A stretch of 64,000 nt of DNA from assembly GCA_047967505.1 (NCBI GenBank), contig CM106538.1. The stretch is one strand, 5' to 3'. Position 1 is the first letter of the stretch. Each line of letters begins with the position of its first letter. This DNA is from Dipteris shenzhenensis (taxonomy: Eukaryota > Polypodiophyta > Polypodiopsida > Gleicheniales). Made by a program: the position numbers and the translations under genes. This document shows, piece after piece, positions 11,967 through 23,187 of the stretch. The notes below the pieces were generated by a model that saw only the letters and a list, made by a program, of their open reading frames with translations, had not been told where the DNA came from and ran no database searches.

Positions 11967-12635
11967 ATGATAGTAGAGCAAGCTAGAAAAGAATCCAAGG
12001 ATAGAGCCACTCTAGCTAGACAGCATAGAGAAGCAGTCATTATAAACATGGTTGAGTGTAGAGCTACACAAGATATGGACGACACTCTGGTGTCTCCCGC
12101 TCGCCTTTGGGTCACCATTAAGAACCAACAATCATCGTTCTCAGGACGAGCATACATTGATACAGGAGCCAATCACAACCTCCTCTCGTGGGAGGCATGG
12201 CAACAGATAGGGAAATCTAAGATGGCTCCCTTGCTGACATTGAGGTCCACACTACTGGCAAATGGACAAGACAGTGGACTAGTAGGAGAAGTTAATGTGA
12301 GCATGCATGTAGGGTCTAACTCAATGCCATGCAAGATTCTTGTAGCTCCCACAGGTACACTAATAGAGGATATGATCCTGGGAAGGACATGGATCAATTC
12401 CACAAATTACAACATAGACTGGAACAACAAGAGTGCGGTTGGCCAGTATACCCACCACCATATCTCTATGCAAAGCCCTGGTACAACCATCGACTCCATC
12501 CACTTCCTAGAAAGAGGCATCCACCACCACCTGGAAAAACAAGAAGCAGAAGGCACCGCTTCCACCTCTACTTCCTACACCAGCTGCCAAGGTAAAGAAT
12601 CCATGACCCATTGTAGGTACAACCGCCAATACTAA
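11967..12635 (+). CDS. Retropepsin-like ORF downstream of gypsy integrase
   Basis: A 222-codon ORF in the same frame as the integrase C-terminus, after three in-frame stops between 11,928 and 11,964. The N-terminus is a charged, helical linker (VEQARKESKDRATLARQHRE). Residues about 55-140 look like a single-chain retropepsin: AYIDTGANHNLLS (D-T-G catalytic loop), a hydrophobic strand pattern, a GEVNVSMHVG segment and IEDMILGRTWI (the ILG motif after the flap). The tail is His-rich, then Ser/Thr-rich. A protease domain is normally upstream of RT in gypsy elements, and this element also has one there (8,030-9,000). It could be an accessory ORF, or the gag-protease start of a second, truncated element joined here. 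Confidence 0.65.
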   Translation: MIVEQARKESKDRATLARQHREAVIINMVECRATQDMDDTLVSPARLWVTIKNQQSSFSGRAYIDTGANHNLLSWEAWQQIGKSKMAPLLTLRSTLLANGQDSGLVGEVNVSMHVGSNSMPCKILVAPTGTLIEDMILGRTWINSTNYNIDWNNKSAVGQYTHHHISMQSPGTTIDSIHFLERGIHHHLEKQEAEGTASTSTSYTSCQGKESMTHCRYNRQY

Positions 12636-13274
12636 CCCTGTAGATACCAGTAAGAAGAAGGTTGAGCCTGAGTCACTAGCTCGAATAAGGGTGACCGTGA
12701 TAGCCAACCACTCTATTTTTAAACATCAAAGGTTATAGATTACTATATAAGATAAGTAGGAAAGTCCAAAGAATATATGATCACTTAGGAAACCTACCAT
12801 GCCCTCTTTTTGCTACATTAGTATATTACTAGAAAGAGATCCCACGCAATAAACAAACAAATAACCAAACTCCAACAAATTGTTGCTAAATATTCCCCAA
12901 CTAGTGTTTCTATGGTTCAAATTTTGAAGTTGTAATAAATTGTAATGCATACAAAATTAAGGGCTATTAAAGAGAACAATGAACATTGGCCTTTTTTGGA
13001 GTGGTTACCTTTGATATTGACTTGACTAGTGAGCATCATGTACTATGGAACTATGTGTATATGGAGATATATTCTACTAGTAATGTATAGTCGTGGATTT
13101 TCCCCATAATCCAACTTGACTTATTATGAAAAATTTTGTTTTGATAGTCAAGAGGATCTACAAAGGTTAAATGAAAGAGAGAGCATGTATAAGATCAAAT
13201 GTAAATGTGTGCACATGTGTATATGTTGTGCATGCATGTGTGGGTGTGGGAATGGCTTGGTGATAAGTGTGCTC

Positions 13275-13275
<1 letters not shown>
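12636..13275. other. No gene recognised; expected 3' end of gypsy element
   Basis: A purine-rich patch (AAGAAGAAGGTTGAG) at about 12,652 could be a polypurine tract remnant, but I found no LTR pair flanking the gypsy element. The rest is AT-rich and featureless. Confidence 0.35.

Positions 13276-13343
<68 letters not shown>
13276..13343. repeat. (TG)n microsatellite
   Basis: About 34 TG units, followed by a short GC-alternating stretch (GCGCGCACGCACATGCG). Both strands are open across it only because of the repeat. Confidence 0.97.
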
Positions 13344-13349
<6 letters not shown>

Positions 13350-15498
13350 CGCACATGCGTGTATGCATTCGTGCATGTGTGCACATGTTCATGTGCCTAG
13401 AGATTCACACCCTCATTTGGTAATAGTATTTGTAACCTCAAAAAAAGATCATATAAATTTTCACCAAGGAATACAAGGGAATCCAATGCATCTCTCCATG
13501 AGAGCAAGGGAATACAATGGGTCTCTCAGTGAGAGCAAAGGGCATAAGGTTCTCTCAAGGAGAGTAGGGAATGAATCTTCTCTTCAAATGCTATAACTAC
13601 AATAAGCCCCAAGGTCAAGACCAGCCACACACCATAGGTCAAGACTACATGTGTTAAAAAGTCCTAACCAGTTGTTATCGTGTTGAATAGTTCACCAGAG
13701 CAATCAACTCAAGAGAGAGTAGTAAAGAGGTAAATGTGAATGAGACAAATCACAAAAATGTACATTTGTACAAAATGTAAATTTAAATGGCAAATGTAAC
13801 AATGAGTAACGTAAGCCAATCGGGTTCCTCTCTCATTGGAGGCATCAAATGGGAGCATATGGGAACACATATGGGATCATATGGGAGTACTTGGGGGGCT
13901 GTTAAATTTTATTTCAACAAAAAGAAAATGCTGAATCCATCAAAGTGAACTATACATTGTGAGAGGGTTGGACTTCTAAAGTATGCACACAATTATTCTA
14001 GAGCAACTCCATTATGTACCGTGGTACTTAGTACTTTAGAAAGATATTCGATTATAGTTGGAACCCTTGTGATTTTATGGGGGCATTGCATGAAACCACC
14101 AAATTTAGATGTTCATGATACATGGGGGGTATATATTCGATTATAAGAAGCAAAATGGAGTGAACATCCAAGATTTCCTAGTGTTTAGTACGAGTGATGC
14201 GAAAAGGGGAAAAAAACACTATAGGGATATTGAGTGTTCTCTTCATACCCTTCCCCTTGTGGGCTCTAGTTGAGTACTTTAAAAAGCATATGGAAGTGAG
14301 GTACAAAAGTTAGTCTTCAACTATATCCATTAAGGGCCTATTAGCACTTTGTATTATAAATGGCATGTATGCATCTCATGTGAATAAAAAATTTGTGAGT
14401 AAGATCTTCCAATGCTCTAGATAGTGATAGGAGTCATAGAATTAGATGTTGTAAGTTATATCACAACATCGTCTAGCAAGACTCCTACTTTGTGGAAACA
14501 ACCCATGTAGTATTTGTTGAGTAAAGATCTATCCCACTTGGGGATGAGCTGGATGAATAATCTATAGGTGCGACACAAAGGTGCTAAAAGGCAAGGTTGT
14601 AATCATGGGAAAATAGCTTGTATTAGATTCAAGTTATTTGCTATCATATCCAAGAAAAACAAATTGAATGAAATGAATTTTTTAGTCAACTCAACAACTT
14701 TTAATTTTAGTGAAATGTGGTGAGGACCTTTCATATACTATTATGAGTTTCTTTTAAATGTCTTAGAAAGGGAGAGGGGAGCAATCATACAAGCGCATTA
14801 CAAGACAGGTTAGTATGTCAACTATGAGCTTTTATTAGTATGACAAATACTATCAAGAATAAGAAAATCCAACTTATTGAAAAACAAGATCGAAGACCCA
14901 TGCCAATTTATATGACATTTTAAAGTTACTTGCAAAAATTGATAGTGGGAAGCCAAAGGATTTACACTGCTCTACACAATACCAATCGCAAAGAATCGTG
15001 AGGAATGAGCTAGCACATATACATAAGATTGCTACAAAAAATCACCGAGTGGGTATTTATATATGGTAATATGGTTCTGTTTGAGTGAGGAGACTAGTAC
15101 AAATTCGGCAACATGGCGACTTGTGTACAATTACATAATATACTCTCGTGCAGGTTAATGAGAATAGCATAGAACTCAAGGAACGCATTATGTAATTGTG
15201 GACAAAAGCAAATTCTTATGGGCAAATATAAAGTATTAAGAAATGAATATGAGAGCATCCCATTAAAGACCATTATTGAATGTATGTTTCACAAATAAAA
15301 GCATGGCTTGGACATGAGGATTATTGGATATAAGTTATCAATAGCTTGCCATGATTAAGAGAACACGTGCTATGGAACTACAAGAAGCGTCAAGAGTAAG
15401 GGCACAATGATTTAGAGCATTTTATTATTATTATATAGCTTGACAACAATATAAAATAATCTTTTATAAAATTATTATATTTTATATATATAACATAC
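13344..15498. other. No gene recognised
   Basis: AT-rich DNA with short direct echoes such as GAGAGCAAGGGAATACAATG-like words near 13,480-13,570. No open frame with coding character and no structural RNA was seen. Confidence 0.5.
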
Positions 15499-15795
15499 CT
15501 CAAATCTGCTACGTCCTCCATGGCAAGCTCCCTTGTGGTTTCTGTCCCTAATTCCATCGATAATTTGATCCAACATACAAGTTTTTGCGACAACAAATGA
15601 TGTTCATTTGATTTGATGAAATGGAAGCACTCGCTGTATTTTTGCTTGATCTTGTGCAGGAATCGGCCTAGTCTTTTTGGCAGACGACATTGAGAAAGTC
15701 CTGTGAAGATGCACGGACCCGGTAACCAGTTGATGAAGGGTCCCACCATTTCTGCAAAATAGAATCTGCAAATGCATGCGGTTAGGGTTTGGAGA
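15499..15795 (-). other. Possible first exon or captured gene fragment
   Basis: Read on the minus strand, an AAACCCTAA telo-box-like motif (about 15,783-15,795) is followed by a mixed-composition stretch with two overlapping open frames and then a consensus donor, GAG|GTATGT, at about 15,498, where the DNA becomes strongly AT-rich like an intron. One frame starts with a basic, Ser-rich segment (LHRTFSMSSAKKTRPIP) reminiscent of an organelle presequence. I cannot identify the protein and see no continuing exons. A captured gene fragment inside a transposon is as likely as a real gene start. Confidence 0.25.
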
Positions 15796-15814
15796 TGATG
15801 AAGAAAGGAAAGCA

Positions 15815-16007
15815 GGAAAATCTTGGAATCGAGGGGGAAAAGTTACAAAGCTCGAAATGGAAACCCATGTGGCAGCATTCTGTATCACGACCTGTCAAAA
15901 TAGTCTCCTTCGGAAAATCTTGGAATCGAGGGGCAAAAGTTGCAGAGATCGAAATGGAAACCCACGTGGCAGCATTCTGTATCACGACGTGTCAAAATAG
16001 TCTCCTA
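15815..16007. repeat. 97-bp tandem duplication with G-box/ABRE-like core
   Basis: Two adjacent copies (15,815-15,911 and 15,912-16,007) start with GGAAAATCTTGGAATCGAGG and end with GTCAAAATAGTCTCCT. They differ at a handful of positions. The second copy contains CCACGTGGCAGC, whose core CACGTGG is a G-box/ABRE-type sequence, where the first copy has CCATGTGGCAGC. It lies just upstream of the possible minus-strand exon at 15,499-15,795, so a promoter role is conceivable but unproven. Confidence 0.85.
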
Positions 16008-16513
16008 CAAATCCGATCAAAAGTGCATTGAATCGAATGCATAATCACTGCCCTCCTTGGGCAATGCTAAAAATCATAGCCAACACACAATAACGCCATC
16101 AACACCTTCAATCGTGAGGGCGAGGTAAAAATTTTGTTGGTTGTAAGTTATACGCGAGCAAGGAGGAGGCATCATTCAACAAGCGGCATCAAGTGCTTAG
16201 GCAAGTGGCTCCATGATAGCAGCGAATGGGAAGGATATATGCTTCACAAATGCCTTTTTACCCTGAAAGGATATTGGTATCGTGAATGAGAATGTGATAG
16301 CGACAATTTCTAACACGTGCCTTCATGCAACCGTTTGAGCCAATACCATGTGGAATTTCAAACACTTCAAGGAACAAACGTGTCCCACTCTGCAATTAGC
16401 ATTCCGATAGGTGCAAGAAGGGCACCAGGCCTTGAAGCTTACATGCGAATTGAAGATTCTTGATGACAATGCATCAGGTCTTGAAGAAGCTTGCACATAA
16501 ATTGAAGAGTCTT

Positions 16514-16620
16514 GACGACAATGCAGAAAGTCATATTTGGAGCGTCTTTGGAGCAAATTTTTGCTCCAAAGACGACAATGCAAAAAGCTGTATTTGGAGC
16601 GTCTTTGGAGCAAATTTTTG
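16514..16620. repeat. 57-bp direct repeat with embedded 30-bp palindrome
   Basis: Two copies of a unit starting GACGACAATGCA and ending GGAGCAAATTTTTG begin at 16,514 and 16,571. At their junction (16,544-16,573) two 14-base arms, GTCTTTGGAGCAAA and its complement, form a hairpin with only two bases between them. A weaker third relative (GATGACAATGCAT) begins near 16,461. Confidence 0.85.
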
Positions 16621-17144
16621 CCCTCCCTGATTTTGCCTTCTCATAATCACCCAAGAAGAAAATAAAACCACAAGACTTCAGAGACTCTCATGTCCGTGAA
16701 ATGTGAGTGCTCATTTCTTCCTCTCTTTTTGCATGCAACAACAACCACTTCTTTGTGTTTTTCTATGTTATGAATCTTACCTATGCGATTGATGCATCAA
16801 CATAGCTCAAAGAGAATCATTGGAGTAACTAAATAAGGGTTCGATAGAGGAATGGTAGTTGGGACTTTCGAACTCCATGGCTTTCCCCAAGAATGAAAAA
16901 TGCACTTGCTACATAAACCTTCTACATACCACACTCTCATACACTCCCATGATCCCTTTCAAGGAAAGGACACATCATGGCCACTAATTGCTTCTTATTT
17001 CTTTTCCTTTTTTGGGCGAAGGTGCCGCAAGAGCCGAGTCTCACGCACCCTCACACACACACCCACAACTTTACCAAACTACATCCCCATTGGCGAGGAC
17101 ACCTTTAAGCATCTTGTTTCATTTTGTGAGCACTTTGCTTTTCT

Positions 17145-18310
17145 GATTTCAACTTCATCAAAAAAGGGGAAAGGTTTAGTTGTATAGTATTTCATCCTCA
17201 TCACAAGAGGGGGAAATAGTTTCAGGGATAGCTCGATGTAAGCAATGAATGTACATGATATCACCTCGCTAGGGATTCTTGCAAACAATAATAGACAATG
17301 GTTTCATTGTGCCAACAATATATAAGCTCCATCAATGGATTTAGTGATACGTATCTCTAGGTCAATGGTTGTTGAATCCTTGGATGGAGGCATTCAGCTA
17401 GCATGTAGTATGGCATGGCATCACACCAGATCAACACCGGATTGGCATCGGATCCTCCTCCCAACCCTTCACGTGCCTAGCCTATCTCAGGAAGGGCACA
17501 TGCTTGCCCAATCGGCCACTGGTTCGGCATTGTGCACGCGATGAAATCGAAAGATGATGACTGGAAAATCCCTCAGAAAATGAAAAAAGATGCTTAAGCT
17601 CAAGTTTTTACCCTATTACTAGCTCAATTCCTCTTGCATTCGGGTGGTTGGCGTGATTGTTGTGAAGATCTTTTCACAGCCTTGGAACTTTGTATGCCTT
17701 GGCCCTCATTTTGTTCTATCAAGGAAGCATATCGAGGAAGAATGGAACACACCACAATCCCTGTGATAATTGTTCTACCAACCAGGAGGACTCGAGGAAG
17801 GGAATATCGAAGGAGGAATTTGGTTGCTTAGTTTTGACAATAGCGAGGACTATAGAAAGAAAAAATCAGAGGCAAGGAAGTGTGAGTTGTGTCAATTGGA
17901 GCACCATGTGCCCAACCTAGGCATCCGGTAGGCAAGTGCTTGATGCCAAACCAGTGGCCAACTGGGCATGCTTGTGCCCGACCTAAGATAGGATGGGCAC
18001 ATGAAGGTTGGGAGGAGGATCTGGCACTGATTCGGTGCTGGTATGGTGTGATGCCATGCCGAATTGCATATCGACATTCCTATATCACTTAATCCATTGA
18101 TGGAGCTTGTATTGTGTTGACGTAGTGAAACCATTTTCTATTGTCTACAAGAATCCTTGGCATAATGATTTCTTGTACATTCATTGCTTACATCGAGCTA
18201 GCCCTAGAACTATTCCTCCCTCTTGTGATGAGGATGAAATCAAGCTTGCATACGTCAAGCCATCCCACTATACAACTAAACCTTTCTCCTTTTTTGATGA
18301 AGATGAAATC
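17145..18310. mobile_element. Fold-back element with roughly 390-bp inverted arms
   Basis: The left arm, 17,145-17,538, and right arm, 17,935-18,310, are imperfect inverted repeats along their whole length. Landmarks shared in opposite orientation include GCTCGATGTAAGCAATGAAT, AAGCTCCATCAATGGATT, GGCATGGCATCACACCA and GATCCTCCTCCCAACC. The intervening 17,541-17,934 forms the loop. No transposase is encoded. The architecture resembles a fold-back transposon or an inverted duplication. Arms this long could yield hairpin RNA if transcribed. Confidence 0.7.
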
Positions 18311-18800
18311 GAAAGATGATGAATGGCAAAGCGCTCACAAAAAGAAACAAGATGCTTGCGAGATGAATTGGAAAGGTGATGAGACTGACAAAGCCCTCAC
18401 AACACACAATTGATGCTTGCACTCAAGTCTTTTCCCTATCAATAGCTCAATTTCCTCTAGCATTAGGGTTGTTGGTGTGGTCATTGTGAAGGTCATTCCA
18501 CAACTTTGGAGCTTTGTTATGCCTTGGCACTCATTTGGTCTACCAGGGAAGCATGGAACACACCACAATCCTTGTGATAATCCATGTGATAATTATTCTA
18601 CCAACGGGGACGGGACTTGAAGAAGGGAATATCAGAGGAGGGATAATTGCTTGCGCTGTCAATGGGGAGGACTGTAGGAAATTGTAGGTAGGAAGATGTG
18701 AGTTGTGCCAACTGAAGCACCATGTGCCCAATGTGGGAATCTAATAAGCAAGTGCCTGATGCCAAACCAGTGGCTAGCTGGGCATGCATATGCTTGGTCT
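18305..18800. repeat. Direct repeat of the fold-back loop
   Basis: Sequence directly after the fold-back's right arm repeats the loop 17,541-17,990 in the same orientation with many substitutions and small indels. Shared words are ATCGAAAGATGATGA, GGAACACACCACAATCC, TGTGAGTTGTG and TGATGCCAAACCAGTGGC. The whole 17.1-18.8 kb block is therefore arm, loop, inverted arm, loop copy. Confidence 0.7.
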
Positions 18801-19745
18801 AAGAGCCCTTTTCTAAGACATAGTTCACACTAATTGGGACGGTTGCTCCCATCTAGATTTTATAGGACGACTACCAAAAAAAGCATACCACTACAACTGC
18901 ATTTAGGATTTTTTATTGGATCAGATAGCATGATGGACCCACCAATGTTGTTGCTCGTGCATTGGGAGTGATGAGATTGAATTCACTGGACATTATTAAT
19001 CGTTCGGACCAATGTGTACGTAGCGTAACTCTCCCCCTTCCGCCTCATTTCTATCCACCTAACCCTCCACCACATAAGCCCCCTCCCTCAACTTATCCCT
19101 AATCTCCCCCTTCTCACTTTATAACCCTTCCCCTATTCACACCTTTTTTATTTTCCTCTTACCCACTCCACCCTTCCCTCCCTAGAGCCCTTTAAGAAAG
19201 TAAATTATTTTTACTCCCCTTGCATTTTCAATTCACAATCCACCATACGCCTCTACCTTTTTCCTCACTACTTTATTTTTTATTTTTTTCCTCCAGAGTG
19301 CTCCAACGTTAAAGTTGTGAAGCGAGCTTCATCATGTACACTCAAAGTATTCACACCTGTGTCACACCATGATGCACTCTGGGCTACATGACTGTGCTCA
19401 TTGGCTAGTAGGATGTATGGGCATCCTTTCCTTACTTTGTTACTTATATGACAAACTCAATGAGGCATCCATCACCTATCCTTGGTCCACACATCTGGAT
19501 TATGTTCTTTGATAGTCATTGGTCCACACGTGCTTAGTGACTAGTAGGACTTATGGGCATCTTTTCCTTACTTTGTTACATATATTTCAAGGTTAACAAC
19601 TCATTTGGAGATCAACGGAGCATGTACATAATGATTTTCAACAATCGTTGACACATTGGAATGATATTTGTGAAAGCTCAATTAATGAGTTTACGGGATT
19701 ACGATGTTTTTTTTTTTGGCGAAAGATTACAGTGTTTTTGGAAGT
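18801..19745. other. No gene recognised
   Basis: Contains a pyrimidine-rich stretch (about 19,030-19,290) and a direct repeat of about 55 bp around TATGGGCATCCTTTCCTTAC (about 19,415 and 19,550). A T-run lies near 19,707. No coding region could be supported. Confidence 0.45.
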
Positions 19746-20636
19746 TGTAGACAAGCCTATGCAATTGTTCCCACCTCTAGGATCAGCAAGGAATGGATGT
19801 AATGAGCCAAAATGGCCTAAAAATGTGTAAAAGGGGAAATTAGGGCTGAATTAGGGTTTTCCTAGTGTTTCAGGACTTTTCAGTAGATCAGGACTTTTCA
19901 GTAGATCAGGACTTTTCAGTAAACCTTAGGGATTGTTTAGTATATACAAATTCCATCTGCAAACTTTTATAGATACTTGCAGATTTCTGGATTTTAGTAA
20001 TGTAACTGTTTTTTTTCATAGATTGTGGAAAAACACTTCAGTGATTTGGCTTACCATTCAATCAGCTTCATGCAAATGACATGTCAGCAGGTAATACTGT
20101 GACCTGTGAGCACGTAGAAAGCTGCATATGGAAGTCAGTGTCAAGAAGTCAGTATCACATTCCATAGCAAACATGGATGATGGTATTTGTAATCTATATA
20201 AGATAGAGAGAGACTACAGATTATGATAATCTCAAGTAACATTACAAAATTGTTCGATTAATTTTAAGATTGAATTTTGTCAAGTAATCTTTCTCAAATG
20301 TTAATACTTAGATAAAATATGTAATGTTAAATTGGTGTGGATATTCCGTCTTAATTTTCGATTGGGATATTTTCATAGATGTATATTAGTTGCTAAGTTA
20401 CCATTTAAAATTAATAGATGACCAAGCAAATACATCCTTGAATTCCCAATTCACCATTTAAAAATTCTACTTTGATATTATTCTGATACAGGAGGTGGTG
20501 GTGGGTGTGTGGGATGGGGTCCAAAATGGGTACACATTATCATTTCCTACTTTCCTAACCAAGCTTCAAGTTCTCAAGGGTGGTCTCTAGTGCAACGACT
20601 CACTAAGTAATATCCACTAATACATTTGCTACTAAT
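19746..20636 (+). mobile_element. Degenerate copy of the LTR element at the palindrome centre
   Basis: 19,746-19,860 resembles 55,446-55,545 (words AAGCCTATG, TTGTTCCCACC, ATGAGCCA.AATGGC), which is LTR-like sequence next to the palindrome centre. 20,555-20,612 resembles the 387-aa ORF region near 54,300 (CAAGGGTGGTC, CTAGTGCAACG). A TATA-type box, CTATATAAG, lies near 20,191-20,199. The order here is LTR-like first and ORF fragment second, the reverse of the palindrome arm, as expected if this is a 5' LTR side and the arm shows a 3' LTR side. The coding part is degenerate. Confidence 0.55.
19871..19922. repeat. 18-bp unit repeated three times
   Basis: CAGGACTTTTCAGTAGAT occurs at 19,871 and 19,889 and begins again at 19,907, inside the LTR-like segment. 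Confidence 0.9.
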
Positions 20637-20680
20637 AGATGTATATTAGTTGCTAAGTTACCATTTAAAATTAATAGATG
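20375..20680. repeat. 46-bp perfect direct repeat flanking the ORF fragment
   Basis: The same 46 bases, beginning ATAGATGTATATTAGTTGCT, occur at 20,375-20,420 and 20,635-20,680. They bracket the 20.5-20.6 kb ORF fragment. The perfect identity within otherwise decayed sequence suggests a recent duplication. Confidence 0.85.
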
Positions 20681-21880
20681 TTGCGGCCATGTGGCCATAA
20701 ATTCAATGATGATTCCACTTTGAATGAAGGGTGCACTAATCTACCAAGGAAGTTATGGGCTTATGGCCATAACTAGCATCAAGGGCCATAAAAAACTTGA
20801 TTTATGATTCCACCTTAAAATCTTATGGCCTTGTGGTCATAGAAAATATCATGTGCCTTGTTGCCATAATTGACATCAAGAAGCCTAATGTGAAATGGGG
20901 AATGTTATGGCCATATGGCCATAACTTCAATCATGATTGCACTTTCCATAAAGGGTGCACTATTCCATCAAGTAAGCCAAAACTACGATTAAACTTGAAT
21001 GATAATTTTACCTAGCAGGAAGGGTACAATGATCTACTATGAAATATTGTGGCCTTATGGTACTGGATAGTATCAAGGGCCTTGTGGCCATAAATAGCAT
21101 AAAGGGGCATAATGTAAAGGCCATAACTTCAACAATGATTCCACTTTGCATAGGGAGGGATAATGTTATGTCCATGTGTCCATAACTTGAATGATGATCC
21201 GACTTTGCATGAATAATGCACTATTTCTTAAAGGTTCTTGTTGCCAGAACTGGCATCAAGAAGCCAAATGTGAAATGGGAAAAGTTATGGCCATGTGGCC
21301 ATAACTTCAATCATGATTGCACTTTGCATAAAGGGTGCACTATTCCACCAAGTAAGCCAAAAATACAATTAACCTTGAATGATGATTTTACCTAGCAGGA
21401 AGGGTGCACAAATCTACTAAGAAATTTTATGGCCTTATGGTAATAGATAGTATCAAGGGCCTTGTGTCCATAAATAGCATCAAGGGGCATAATGTGAAGT
21501 GGAAAAAGTTATGGTCATGTGGCAATAACTTCAATGAGGATTCCAATTTGCATGAAGGGTCTACTAGTCCACCAAGTAGGTTATGGTCTTGTGGACATAA
21601 CTAACATTAAGGGCCATAAAACAAGTTAAGGCTAGGTGGCTAAAACTTGATTGATGGTTCCACCTTCAAGCATGAAGGGTGCATTGATCTACTAATGAAC
21701 TTTTGACCTTGTGGGCATAACTAGCATAGAAGGCCAGAATGCAGAAGAGAAAGGTTATGGTCATGTGGTCATAACTTGAATGATGATCCCACATTGCATG
21801 AAGAGTACAATGATTTTGTAAGGAGGGATAATTTTACATCCATGTGTTCATAACTTGAGTGATGATCCCAATTTGCATGG
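20681..21880. repeat. Degenerate GGCCAT-rich repeat array
   Basis: About 1.2 kb is built from a loosely repeated unit of 70-190 bp whose core is TTATGGCCATGTGGCCATAA, itself an imperfect palindrome, followed by variants of CTTCAATGATGATTCCACTT and TGCATGAAGGGTGCACTA. Internal copies are higher-order: 20,885-21,060 and 21,250-21,450 are particularly alike. Short ORFs inside are repeat artefacts. A related array is at 33,655-34,440. Confidence 0.85.
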
Positions 21881-23187
21881 TTAGAGGCACCTGAGTCATC
21901 ATACCAAACATATTTGCAATTTGTTTCATTTTTTGCATCACAAACAAATACTCACTTCTGTCATCATCCTGCCCACTGGAGGGTGCATAGTTGCCTTGCT
22001 GCATTTTTCCACTTTTTATGTCATTCTGATTTTTAAAGCAGTTCTTTGCAATATGGCCTAGTTTCCCACAATAGTAGTAGAAAAGGCTGTTATCTGCTTG
22101 TTGGCTTCTTTTCAACTACCACCACGGCCTCTTTGACCTCCCTTGCCTCTAGAGAGGCCTTTTCCACCTCCATGAGCCTGATTTTCTACATGTTGTTGTT
22201 GATGACTGCAATTGCCATATATGCCACCACCTCATCCTCTTAATGAGGATCTACCTCTGCCTCTACCTGAATCTGCATAGAGGACTTGCTCATGTGAGCT
22301 TCTAGATGAAGGTGAATTACCCTTTGTTCTTGCTTCCTCACTTATGAAAAGAGAAATCAATTCTTGAAAGTCAAGAAATGTCTCTCGAACTCCAATAGAT
22401 GTCCAAAATTGGTTGTATTTCTTGCCAAGACCATTCAAGGTCACTGATACAAGGTCTTCATCTTAATAGGTACTCCAATAGAACCAAGGGCATCTGCAAG
22501 CTTCTTCACCTTCATAGAGTAATCATTTATACTCAGCTTGTCTCTCTGCACATTATGTAACTCTTGCTTTAGCTGCATCTTTTGAGCTTGTGTGTTTGTG
22601 TTGTACACTTTCACAAGTGTATTCCAAGACTCCTTTGGCCTAATTGCATCTTGTATATGCACAATCATTGAATCTAAGACACTAACAGATAGCTAGTGTA
22701 TCATATTTATGGCTCTTTTGGACCATGTCTTATATGCATGCAATTTTACAGTAGTGGCATTTTCAAGAGGCGCATGCTCCCTCTCTTCACCTGTGATGAA
22801 GTCCCAATAGCCCTTCCCCATAAGGAAGTATGTCATTCTAAACTTCCACGCTTGTGTCTTCGTGTTGTACACTTTCACAAGTGTATTCCAAGACTCCTTT
22901 GGCCTGATTGCATCTTGTATATGCACAATCATTGAATCTAAGACACTAATAGATAGCTAGTGTATCATATTTATGGCTCTTTTGGACCATGTCTTATATG
23001 CATGCAATTTTACAGTAGTGGCATTTTCAAGAAGCGCATGCTTCCTCTCTTCACCTGTGGTGAGGTCCCAATAGCCCTTCCCCATAAGGAAGTTTGTCAT
23101 TCTAAACTTCCACACTTGGAATTTATTCTTGTCTAGCTTTTCACTGACAAGTTGAGCAAGGCCACTATCCGCCATCTTACTCTGCAA
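21834..23187 (-). pseudogene. Ty1/copia gag (UBN2-type) pseudogene
   Basis: Minus-strand gag polyprotein relic starting near 23,187 or, at the better Met, 23,175 (MADSGLAQLVSEKLDKNKF, then WKFRMTNFLMGKGYW). The central gag region IQDAIRPKESWNTLVKVYN and KLSINDYSMKVKKLADALG follows. It ends with a zinc knuckle, YYYCGKLGHIAKNC, in which the first Cys of C-x2-C-x4-H-x4-C is replaced by Tyr. Stops interrupt near 22,954, 22,690 and 22,441. An 88-codon segment is duplicated in frame. No protease, integrase or RT follows: the coding part runs straight into the GGCCAT array. Confidence 0.88.
22586..23113. repeat. 264-bp in-frame tandem duplication within copia gag
   Basis: 22,586-22,849 and 22,850-23,113 are tandem copies with only a few differences. 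264 bp equals 88 codons, so the reading frame is kept and the gag segment from the fold around MGKGYWD to VKVYN is present twice. Confidence 0.92.

Noticed and set aside
13116-13596. Overlapping open frames of 60-110 codons on both strands
   Set aside because: They are driven by the (TG)n tract and encode only alternating Cys/Val or His/Thr.
15604-15888. 94-codon minus-strand frame as a mitochondrial protein gene
   Set aside because: The presequence-like composition is weak evidence. The frame closes without a domain and overlaps an equally good alternative frame.
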